The position numbers and the translations under genes are program-made. The notes below the pieces were generated by a model. It ran no database searches, was not told the DNA's origin, and worked only from the letters and a program-made list of their open reading frames with translations. 29,721 nucleotides of DNA from assembly GCA_035534575.1 (NCBI GenBank), contig DATLRT010000007.1:1-29721 (forward strand). Reading direction: 5' to 3'. This document shows positions 23,471 through 29,604 of this stretch, one piece after another (the first letter of the stretch is position 1; the number at the start of each line of letters is the position of its first letter). This stretch comes from JAGWFU01 sp035534575 (lineage in GTDB: Archaea > Micrarchaeota > Micrarchaeia > Micrarchaeales > Micrarchaeaceae).

Positions 23471-23480
23471 CGTATAAGCA
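23471..23480 (-). promoter_or_regulatory. TATA-like promoter of lonB
   Basis: TGCTTATACG on the minus strand lies about 40 bases before the lonB ATG, predicting a leader of about 14 bases. A perfect 9-bp inverted repeat sits just upstream (23491-23538). Confidence 0.5.
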
Positions 23481-23490
23481 GAAGCGAAGG

Positions 23491-23538
23491 TGTTTAGAGG
23501 ATGGGGAAGGTTCTTTGAACAAGAATCTGCTCTAAACA
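23491..23538. repeat. Inverted repeat upstream of lonB
   Basis: TGTTTAGAG (23491-23499) and CTCTAAACA (23530-23538) are a perfect 9-bp inverted repeat with a 30-base spacer. Inside it lies a smaller palindrome GTTCTTTGAAC (23510-23520). On the minus strand the repeat abuts the lonB TATA box, a position suited to an operator or activator site. Regulation is inferred; the repeat itself is seen. Confidence 0.6.
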
Positions 23539-23704
23539 CACTTCAATTATTATGGGTTGGAAAGGTTTATAGAGGTTGGGGATAATGAGCTTTGCACGTA
23601 AAGTTAATTATGACCGTAAGCTCTTTGATTTGTCAGAAAATTGGTTTTGTAATGTTAGTACTGATTAAATATGGATTAGACATCGTTTCTATGCCCCGTA
23701 ATAC

Positions 23705-23713
23705 TTTATTAAA
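23705..23713 (+). promoter_or_regulatory. TATA box of the ParB-like gene
   Basis: TTTATTAAA is centred about 29 bases before the GTG at 23738, predicting a transcript starting only a few bases before that codon. This supports GTG 23738 as the start. Confidence 0.5.
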
Positions 23714-23737
23714 TCTTTATGTATAAAACCATATAAA

Positions 23738-24874
23738 GTGAATTCTTTGGCAGAAAATATTGATTACACGAAGATAATTGAATTAAGGGACTTTGAAGAG
23801 AAAACAATACCTTTAGATTCTATATTTTTAGACCCAAACAACCCAAGATTTTCTATCAAAGTTAGGCTAATACCTGATTCAAGAATAACAGAGGAAGGTA
23901 TACAAAAGAGTTGCGTTGAAAAGATGGCGGACCTTAACATTACTGACTTAAAAGAGAGCATTGTACGTATTGGATTTTTGCCGATAGACAAAATTGTTGT
24001 AAGGCCTATCGATAATTCTAAAGAGCAATATGTAGTAGTTGAAGGTAACAGGAGGATAACTGCACTTAAGCAATCGAAACAAGAATATGAAAAGGGTGAA
24101 ATAGATTTATCTACTGAGGTACTTAACAGCATTACAAAATTAAAAGTCTATGTTTATACAGGTAATGAGAAGGATATCGCCTGGATTATACAGGGTATAA
24201 GGCATATATCGGGTATACGGGACTGGAAACCTTACCAACAGGCAAAATTATTGGCCGCACTGGTAAGTGAAAAAGATACAAAAATAGAGGAGGTTGGTAA
24301 AATAGCAGGTATAGGGCCCGTTAAATCCGCAAGGTTGATTCGTTCATATTACGGGTATGAACAGTGCAGGAAAGATGATGAATTCGGAGAATATTTATCA
24401 ACAGACCACTTCAGCTTTTTCCAAGAGGCTATATTTCAGTCTTTATTCACCCCATTACAAAAATGGTTGGAATGGGATGAGAAGGCAAAAGAGTTCAAAA
24501 ATACAGTTAATCTTAGTAAATATTTATCTTGGATTATAAGTACTGAAGAGGGTAAAACTGCTCGCATTAGTAGAGCCATAGATGCAAGAGACATATTGGG
24601 CAAAGCGATGGAAAGCCACCCGATTATTTTCCAAAAATTTGAATCAGACACCAGCATGACCATAGAACAACTTGGATATAAAATGTGGATTGAGGTTGAG
24701 GAACCAAAAGAACTAAATCAATGGTTGGAAATATTAAAAGATTTAAGTTCTAAAATTGAGGATCTGCCTGATGTTAAAATAAAAAGATCGACAGATTTAG
24801 AAGAGTTTAAAAAACTGCTCAACGGGCTCGAAAGCGTAATTAAAGAGCATATAGATACGTTGGAGAGTAAATGA
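23738..24874 (+). CDS. ParB/Srx-fold domain protein
   Basis: A 378-residue protein. The N-terminal ParB/sulfiredoxin-like domain has IPLDSIFLDPNNPRF (24-38) and the signature box VVVEGNRRITALK (99-111), where family members bind nucleotides. A central helix-turn-helix-like segment follows (IEEVGKIAGIGPVKSARLI, 183-201), then a helical C-terminus. It is not placed like a chromosome-partition ParB: there is no ParA and no obvious parS. Its TGA overlaps the ATG of the next gene, so the two are translated together. Codon use is strongly AT-rich compared with lonB. Likely role: nucleotide-dependent regulator, nuclease or antitoxin in a conflict module (inference). Confidence 0.8.
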   Translation: MNSLAENIDYTKIIELRDFEEKTIPLDSIFLDPNNPRFSIKVRLIPDSRITEEGIQKSCVEKMADLNITDLKESIVRIGFLPIDKIVVRPIDNSKEQYVVVEGNRRITALKQSKQEYEKGEIDLSTEVLNSITKLKVYVYTGNEKDIAWIIQGIRHISGIRDWKPYQQAKLLAALVSEKDTKIEEVGKIAGIGPVKSARLIRSYYGYEQCRKDDEFGEYLSTDHFSFFQEAIFQSLFTPLQKWLEWDEKAKEFKNTVNLSKYLSWIISTEEGKTARISRAIDARDILGKAMESHPIIFQKFESDTSMTIEQLGYKMWIEVEEPKELNQWLEILKDLSSKIEDLPDVKIKRSTDLEEFKKLLNGLESVIKEHIDTLESK

Positions 24875-25614
24875 TTATATCTTACGAAGATATTATTGAT
24901 GAAATATGGGGCCTCCCTAAAACAGACATAGTAGACCTTGATAGTAAAGTTTCTGAGGTTATTAGATCAAAAGGGGTCACGGAACCTCTTGAAGTTGCTA
25001 ACTATCTGGAAAAACTTCTACCTGGAGTAAAAAGGGACTTGGAAACCAGAATTAATTATGAAATAGAACACAACGGAAGTTCAAGATTTATATTTAATAA
25101 TAACAAACTTATAGGATCAGATAATATCGGAAAATATGAATTATTTAGTAGATTGACCGATCGTTCTTCTAATTTAGTTAGTGAATGTAATCGAATCAAT
25201 GAATCAAAACATTTAGAACAACCATTTAGATTTACTAATTATACTTTGCAGGGTTTCGTAAACATACGTAGACCAGTAAAAAACGAAACGGATTTCAAAC
25301 TACTTATAGACGGTCTTTATCAGACAATATATGAGACGTCAGGAAGCTGTAGTAGAATTCCAGAAAATTTTAAGGATAATGAGCAATTTATTCTTTTTGA
25401 AATAAAATACCTTAGATCGTTATTTGATCATGACCCAGAACTTGATAGAGATCCTGATAAAAAAGCTAGACTAATTTCTCAGGTATGTATAAAATATATG
25501 AATAAAACGACCATAATAGGTTTAAGTCCTTCTGAATTTCTAGATTTTCAGGAAAAGCTACTAAGAGCTACAAATACATTTTTAGAGATTTTCAAAATTC
25601 AATTACTTAATTGA
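24871..25614 (+). CDS. Candidate HEPN-domain RNase, partner of the ParB-like protein
   Basis: A 247-residue soluble protein. The C-terminal half is helical and contains EIKYLRSLFDHD, where Arg182 and His187 form the Rx4H motif that marks HEPN RNases. A following helix (KKARLISQVCIKYMNK) and the LSPSEFLDFQEKLLRATNTFLEIF helix fit the four-helix HEPN bundle. The N-terminal part (1-120) is not recognised. The start overlaps the ParB-like stop by an ATGA, the spacing of a two-gene toxin-antitoxin or effector-regulator pair. HEPN families next to ParB-fold proteins are known from comparative genomics of conflict systems. The HEPN call is from motif and context only. Confidence 0.55.
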   Translation: MIISYEDIIDEIWGLPKTDIVDLDSKVSEVIRSKGVTEPLEVANYLEKLLPGVKRDLETRINYEIEHNGSSRFIFNNNKLIGSDNIGKYELFSRLTDRSSNLVSECNRINESKHLEQPFRFTNYTLQGFVNIRRPVKNETDFKLLIDGLYQTIYETSGSCSRIPENFKDNEQFILFEIKYLRSLFDHDPELDRDPDKKARLISQVCIKYMNKTTIIGLSPSEFLDFQEKLLRATNTFLEIFKIQLLN

Positions 25615-25673
25615 AATAATTCGACTAAAATAGAATAGGGTTTCCGTAAACTTAATCCGCCAATGGTTACATG

Positions 25674-25680
25674 TTTTTAA
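25674..25680 (+). promoter_or_regulatory. TATA-like element of the 25703 gene
   Basis: TTTTTAA is centred 26 bases before ATG 25703, fitting a leaderless start. The 88-base gap after the HEPN-like gene implies a separate transcript. Confidence 0.45.
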
Positions 25681-25702
25681 TGGTTGGTATCACTACTTTA
25701 TA

Positions 25703-26323
25703 ATGAATAAAGCAAAAATGTTTGCCATAATAAAGACCCTGCCTTTTGACAAAAAGATGGTTGTTTATGAGAAAGGTGACTTATCAATTTACCTTTTAAG
25801 GCCATCTAAGCTTAAAAAAAGGTTTGCGAGTTACAACGTTAAAAAGAACTTTCAAATATGGCTAAAGGAAGGTGATAGAGAGTTTAAACCTAACCACATG
25901 AGGTTATTCATAGACCTTAATCTGAGAATTAGAAGCAAACCACAGCTAAAGGATGAGTTGCTTACGGCATTTGATAGTATCTTCTATGGGCAGGACCCTG
26001 AAAAAGAACTTACCAAATTAAACAAAACCGAATATGAGCACTCATTAAACCCTATAACGGTTATTGGTATTTTAGCTCAACTATTTATTATAGAACAGGA
26101 ATACAATTATCGCAATCCAAGCAATTTTAATCCCTCTACACTATTTTTTCAGGGCTGGGTTAGGGAATTTATAGATAATCCTAAAGAGATCGATAACCTT
26201 TGTATGAGCGTAGCAAATGGTCAGCCGCCATTATCGAAATATACCAATTTAGAGAATAAAAAAGGGAAGAAATATACAAAAAATCTAAAACCGCTATGGT
26301 ATTTGTCTACAGATGTGACTTAG
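25703..26323 (+). CDS. Hypothetical protein, 206 residues, in the island
   Basis: No family recognised. The N-terminus alternates short strands and basic helices (KKMVVYEKGDLSIYLLRPSKLKKRF). The best-structured block is the central hydrophobic helix ITVIGILAQLFIIEQEYNY followed by STLFFQGWVREFID. The protein is basic and aromatic-rich, has no signal peptide, and is not membrane-like overall. Its last 17 bases overlap the 3' end of the convergent Dam-family gene. It could belong to the methylase, for example as a restriction partner, but no nuclease motif is visible. Confidence 0.7.
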   Translation: MNKAKMFAIIKTLPFDKKMVVYEKGDLSIYLLRPSKLKKRFASYNVKKNFQIWLKEGDREFKPNHMRLFIDLNLRIRSKPQLKDELLTAFDSIFYGQDPEKELTKLNKTEYEHSLNPITVIGILAQLFIIEQEYNYRNPSNFNPSTLFFQGWVREFIDNPKEIDNLCMSVANGQPPLSKYTNLENKKGKKYTKNLKPLWYLSTDVT

Positions 26324-27152
26324 GAGTCGGTTCATAGTTAGTTATTACGACCTCATTTATCTTCCCCCTACCCTTTGCGTCGCAATTAATCATTCTACTT
26401 GCTTTTACAACCCCAATACTGTAACCCCTGTACAATCCCTTTATAATTTCTGAATCGCTGTTTGAGAGCATAACCTTAGCTCCTTTTATATCCAGCTTCT
26501 TAAAAAGGTCTGCAAGACGCTTTTGCTCCTTCTCTAAGAAGCTCTCTTTAGTGTAAGCGGTAAAGCTGTCTTTCTTTATAGGATAATAAGGAGGATCGAA
26601 ATAGGCAAAGTCACCCTTCTTTATTCTATTTTGTATATCATAGAACTGTCCGGCCGCTATCTTTGCTTTCGTTAGGAGCTGCGCAATCTCTCTCAATTCA
26701 TTGTCATTAACTATTGCAGGGTTTTTGTAACTCCCGATAGGTACATTAAAACCCCCTTTAGAATTAACTCTATACAATCCATTAAAGCACGTTTTGTTTA
26801 GATAGATAAAGCGTACTGCCCTTGACATATCGGATAGTGTCTTAGGATCCTCAGCACGAATTTTGTAATAAAATTCTTTAGAGTGCTTTTCTTTGTACGT
26901 TTTCAGATGCGTTATCAATTCCTCGACGTTATCCCTAATTACTTTGTAAGTGTTGATTAGCTCCTCGTTGCTGTCTGAAAGATAAACCTCCTTAGGCTTA
27001 TAGTGCTTTATTATGTAAAGAGCTACTGCACCGCCCCCAACGAAAGGTTCAAAGTAGCGCTTAACAGTTTTAGGAAAATATGGTTTAAACTGCTCCAATA
27101 ACTGTCTCTTTCCACCAGCCCATTTTACGAATGTAGGAATATTCTTCATCAT
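26307..27152 (-). CDS. Dam-family N6-adenine DNA methyltransferase (D12 class)
   Basis: A 281-residue alpha-class methyltransferase. Motif X is FVKWAGGKRQLL (8-19), the S-adenosylmethionine loop FEPFVGGG is at 34-41, the LNKTCFNGLYRVNSKG block follows, and catalytic motif IV is DPPY (186-189). Relatives (Dam, DpnM, MboI methylases) methylate adenine in GATC; the target here is untested. ATG 27152 is preferred: a minus-strand TATATAAA at 27174-27181 gives a leaderless start there, and CGTGA lies 5 bases ahead. GTG 27161 is an alternative. It is last in the minus-strand operon, 22 bases after the PLD-like gene. No recognisable GATC endonuclease is adjacent. Confidence 0.93.
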   Translation of the reverse strand: MMKNIPTFVKWAGGKRQLLEQFKPYFPKTVKRYFEPFVGGGAVALYIIKHYKPKEVYLSDSNEELINTYKVIRDNVEELITHLKTYKEKHSKEFYYKIRAEDPKTLSDMSRAVRFIYLNKTCFNGLYRVNSKGGFNVPIGSYKNPAIVNDNELREIAQLLTKAKIAAGQFYDIQNRIKKGDFAYFDPPYYPIKKDSFTAYTKESFLEKEQKRLADLFKKLDIKGAKVMLSNSDSEIIKGLYRGYSIGVVKASRMINCDAKGRGKINEVVITNYEPTPKSHL

Positions 27153-27173
27153 ATTAATCACGATGCGAAATTG

Positions 27174-27181
27174 TTTATATA
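27174..27181 (-). promoter_or_regulatory. TATA box inside the operon, before the Dam gene
   Basis: TATATAAA on the minus strand is centred about 26 bases before ATG 27152, inside the end of the PLD-like gene. The methylase can therefore be expressed alone as well as from the upstream operon promoter. Confidence 0.5.
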
Positions 27182-27981
27182 TTTTTAGCTTTAGCCCATT
27201 TTTCTTCGAATCTTCTTTTAAGCTCCGTCAGTAAGTCTCCTGCCGTATCCTTTGATACAAGTATCCCGAAAGACTCCTTTGTTCCTATATCTTTTATGCC
27301 GTGTCCTACAATAAAGATGGCGTTATCAGAGAGCATATACCTATCATGGAGTTCCCACCAAGCTCCATAGCTCTTTAAATTAATGTTATTAAATTCTTTT
27401 TTAAATTTGTTAAGTTCAGTTGTAAATTTCGTCATATTTTGTTGCTCTTCCCTACCTAGTTGTCCAGTCAACATTCGAATGCTTCTTGTTTTACCAAATT
27501 TTTCTAGAGTATAAAAAGTCCCTATACCGTACCACGAATCAATAATACAAATCTCCCCTTCCATCATTTTTAAAATTTCAGGAAACCGTTTATTCAAATC
27601 TGACCATGGTGTACTCCCACTAAAAAACATAACTGAGTTTGTCTGGCTACCAAGTGAAATCTCCAAGAATTCTTTACCAGTAGACATGATTTCATAGAAA
27701 ATCTCAAGACCAAAATGATTTCTTTTGATTTTATCATCAGCTCTCGCAAGGGCATTTCTTACAGCCTCTTCGGATAGATTTATTCTAGCTATTTTAAGCA
27801 GGATATGGCTTATTGTTTCGGCATCTATCTCTGAAATATCTGTATTATTTTCTGTTATGCTAAGTGTCCACAGCACTTTTACCAAAGGATTCATATCCGA
27901 CAGATGCCCAGGTGTCACTATGTTCTTCGTTTTTAATTTAGCAACAATATCTTCTTTGGATGAGTGGCCCAAGTATATCAC
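27175..27981 (-). CDS. Winged-helix plus PLD-like (HxR-x4-D) protein, candidate effector
   Basis: A 268-residue protein. Residues about 30-105 look like a winged helix (SEIDAETISHILLKIARINLSEEAVRNALARAD, then FYEIMSTGKEFL). The C-terminal half resembles a single phospholipase-D-like half-site: strand EICIIDSWYG near 143, then LHDRYMLSDN (211-220), where His212-x-Arg214-x4-Asp219 replaces the usual HxKx4D. GHGIKDIGTKESF follows, the G-x-x-x-K-D-x-G stretch seen after the motif in PLD-like DNases. Such domains dimerise to form one active site. The frame opens with GTG 27981, overlapping the previous stop (GTGA); TTG 27972, 5 bases after AGGTGA, is an equally good start. Probable nuclease or nucleic-acid sensor, by inference. 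Confidence 0.6.
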   Translation of the reverse strand: MIYLGHSSKEDIVAKLKTKNIVTPGHLSDMNPLVKVLWTLSITENNTDISEIDAETISHILLKIARINLSEEAVRNALARADDKIKRNHFGLEIFYEIMSTGKEFLEISLGSQTNSVMFFSGSTPWSDLNKRFPEILKMMEGEICIIDSWYGIGTFYTLEKFGKTRSIRMLTGQLGREEQQNMTKFTTELNKFKKEFNNINLKSYGAWWELHDRYMLSDNAIFIVGHGIKDIGTKESFGILVSKDTAGDLLTELKRRFEEKWAKAKNI

Positions 27982-28385
27982 CTACCTCGTTTATCGAAAT
28001 TGTTTTTAATTACCTCTTCTCCTTTGGATGTTATTCGATAGGTTTCGTTACCGCCTTTCTTCTGATTATGTAACATTATCCATCCTTTCTTAATGGCCCT
28101 AGCTAAATCGCTGCTTATATTACTAGATACGGGTTCACGAGAGTCCCTACATATTGCTTCTATATCACTTCTTGCAAAGCACTCCATTGATCTATGTTGT
28201 TCCAGATAATTTCCGAACACTACTACTTTTTCAACGTTTCCGCTTGCCTTTGTCTCTAAAAGAAATTCATTTATAGATTTGGCCCTTGCCCCCTTCACTT
28301 CGTGCCCTTCGTCTTCTCTTTTACCCTCCAGTGCCTTTATCCTCTTCTCATGGTCATTTACAATTTTAATAATGTCTTCGTCCAT
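27978..28385 (-). CDS. Small coiled-coil plus winged-helix protein C of the island operon
   Basis: A 135-residue protein. A short N-terminal heptad helix (IKIVNDHEKRIKALEG) is followed by a charged linker, then a winged-helix domain: SINEFLLETKASGNVEKVVVFGNYLEQH, the ECFARSDIEAICRDS helix pair, ISSDLARAIKKGWIML and the wing NETYRITSKGEEVI. The pattern matches widespread uncharacterised archaeal wHTH domains. ATG 28385 is preferred; GTG 28394 directly after the previous stop is possible. Its stop overlaps the start of the PLD-like gene. With proteins A and B it likely forms a multi-subunit DNA- or protein-binding assembly (inference). Confidence 0.75.
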   Translation of the reverse strand: MDEDIIKIVNDHEKRIKALEGKREDEGHEVKGARAKSINEFLLETKASGNVEKVVVFGNYLEQHRSMECFARSDIEAICRDSREPVSSNISSDLARAIKKGWIMLHNQKKGGNETYRITSKGEEVIKNNFDKRGR

Positions 28386-28394
28386 AATATGCAC

Positions 28395-28739
28395 TCAGTT
28401 TATCTTGATATATGCCCATTTTTCTTTTATTTTCTCCCTACGTAACATACCGTGTCTGACAAGCTGTCTTGTTGGTAATGTCAAATCAGAAAGTCTAAAG
28501 TGATAGTCTTTAGTAGCAAATTGAGCAGTGACTTCGTTTAATGTTTTGTGCGTATCAAAAAATCCCTCATTTATCAACCCAACTAGTTTTCCAACAGTGC
28601 TACCTGGTTTATACCACATTTTGCCCTCGGTGTTAGGATAGGTATTTGCTGTTATCTTTTTTGCACTAGATAACATTGACTCCAATATGCTAATCCTCTT
28701 TTCATTTTCTTCAAATCGTTGTTTAGTTTCGCCGTCCAT
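28395..28739 (-). CDS. Small coiled-coil plus winged-helix protein B of the island operon
   Basis: A 114-residue protein. It begins with a heptad helix (FEENEKRISILESMLSSAK) very like the start of protein C, then a Pro/Gly linker and a winged helix: VGKLVGLINEGFFDTHKTLNEVTAQFA, LPTRQLVRHGMLRREKIKEKWAYIKI. The GFFD-x3-TL-x-E pattern recurs in archaeal wHTH proteins. ATG 28739 is chosen because GAGGTGA lies 5 bases ahead; this Shine-Dalgarno overlaps the end of gene A. GTG 28748, which overlaps the gene A stop, is the alternative. Confidence 0.75.
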   Translation of the reverse strand: MDGETKQRFEENEKRISILESMLSSAKKITANTYPNTEGKMWYKPGSTVGKLVGLINEGFFDTHKTLNEVTAQFATKDYHFRLSDLTLPTRQLVRHGMLRREKIKEKWAYIKIN

Positions 28740-28744
28740 TTTAT

Positions 28745-29170
28745 TCACCTCATAGGGCCGCTCAATTTGTTATTTATCTCTTTTAGCGTCCTTTCAACAG
28801 CGCTCAGTGCTATTGCATGTGTAACTTCGTTGCCTTCCCTTGGCCCTTGTTTTATCGTGTTGCTGTCTCTTAGGGTCTTTAGCCAGGGAAGCAAAGAGCC
28901 CTGTATTATACCTAATTCGTTCCTGAGTTCATCATTCTTAGTATATTCACTATTAGTCAGCCCCGCCCTCTGTGCATAGCACTTGCCTATCAAATACAGT
29001 ATAATCTTCTCTGTGCCGGGTAACCTGTCTTTTACTAAGACATCGACTTTGCCATCCTTTGTTATACGTATGAGCTCCTTCGCAAGTACATAGTTCTTCT
29101 CTAAAGAGTCCGAGTGGTCTACTACCATATCACGTAATATTTTCGTCTTCAAATCTTCTTGCTCTGCCAT
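28745..29170 (-). CDS. Winged-helix-like protein A, first gene of the island operon
   Basis: A 141-residue helical protein. After a polar N-terminal helix comes KNYVLAKELIRITKDGKVDVLVKDRLPG, then a helix-turn-helix-like section: TEKIILYLIGKCYAQRAGL, the NDELRNELGIIQGSLLPWLKTLRDSNTI recognition part and a closing helix SAVERTLKEINNKL. The ELG-x6-LLPWLKTLR part is typical of a wHTH that reads DNA. ATG 29170 is preceded by GGTGA, and upstream TATA-like sequences suit it, whereas GTG/ATG codons up to 29203 lie in the likely promoter. The gene leads an operon with B, C, the PLD-like gene and the methylase. Confidence 0.7.
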   Translation of the reverse strand: MAEQEDLKTKILRDMVVDHSDSLEKNYVLAKELIRITKDGKVDVLVKDRLPGTEKIILYLIGKCYAQRAGLTNSEYTKNDELRNELGIIQGSLLPWLKTLRDSNTIKQGPREGNEVTHAIALSAVERTLKEINNKLSGPMR

Positions 29171-29406
29171 TATTTCACCGATATATGAGACATGATTATA
29201 CATACTTATTATATGATTAGATATTTATATCTTCCTATTAATTCGATATAATCTTATAGTTTATCATAATTGTAATTTTCATTATATCTTTTTATTTACT
29301 GCCTCCGATTTGGGCTATAAGCCATGGGCTCCTTTTAAGCCATCAACTTATAGAACTAAGGAAACCTTTTAATATTCAAGTCCCCATAATATACCTGGTA
29401 CTGTTT
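29171..29406. other. AT-rich divergent promoter region at the right edge of the island
   Basis: This region separates the island operon (minus) from rpl29 (plus). It holds minus-strand TATA-like elements near 29194-29204 and 29219-29229, a short direct repeat TAAGCCAT (29318-29325 and 29336-29343), and a TTTAATA element at 29368-29374 that fits rpl29. Base composition returns to the core type after about 29300. No ORF or RNA gene is seen. Confidence 0.5.
29368..29374 (+). promoter_or_regulatory. TATA box of rpl29
   Basis: TTTAATA lies about 36 bases before the rpl29 ATG, predicting a start near 29397 and a short leader. It implies that rpl29-SUI1 is transcribed from its own promoter here, not as part of an upstream ribosomal operon. 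Confidence 0.5.
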
Positions 29407-29604
29407 ATGAAGATCAACGACATAAAGAAGCTGCCTGACTCCGCCCTGAAGACCACGATGGACAGCCTTGTGCTCGAGCTCAACATCGAGAAGCGCAAGA
29501 CAGCCTCCACCGGCGTTAGCAGCAAAGTTGTGAAGACGCGCGAGATAAGGCGCACTATTGCTCGTATCCAGACGATACTCAACCAGAGGGGTGCGAAGCT
29601 CTAA
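29407..29604 (+). CDS. rpl29: Ribosomal protein L29 (uL29)
   Basis: A 65-residue two-helix large-subunit protein: MKINDIKKLPDSALKTTMDSLVLELNIEKRK, a short turn, then EIRRTIARIQTILNQRG. Normal length for archaea. SUI1 starts at the base after its stop, the conserved archaeal L29-SUI1 order. L22 and S3, which usually precede it, are replaced here by the accessory island. Confidence 0.92.
   Translation: MKINDIKKLPDSALKTTMDSLVLELNIEKRKTASTGVSSKVVKTREIRRTIARIQTILNQRGAKL

Larger units (their letters stand above)
23435..23737. other. 303-base intergenic region at the left edge of the island
   Basis: This region separates divergent lonB and the ParB-like gene. It holds the lonB promoter and inverted repeat, a possible 27-codon ORF at 23585-23668 of doubtful reality, and the AT-rich promoter of the ParB-like gene. 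Base composition shifts from mixed to AT-rich across it. I see no tRNA, direct att-like repeat or integrase. Confidence 0.5.

Noticed and set aside
23585..23668. 27-codon ORF between lonB and the ParB-like gene
   Set aside because: TATA spacing is too short, there is no ribosome site and no recognisable product; chance is likely in AT-rich sequence.
23738..24874. Chromosome or plasmid partition ParB and a nearby origin
   Set aside because: There is no ParA partner, no parS-like palindromes and no Cdc6/Orc1 gene; the overlap with a HEPN-like gene points to another role.
29312..29322. GGGCTATAAGC shared with 19990-20000, a possible attachment-like repeat around 9 kb
   Set aside because: An 11-base match is expected by chance many times in a window this size, and both copies sit in TATA-like promoter sequence.
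29318..29343. Direct repeat TAAGCCAT at the right island edge as a target-site duplication
   Set aside because: Both copies are on the same side of the island; no matching copy was found at the left edge.
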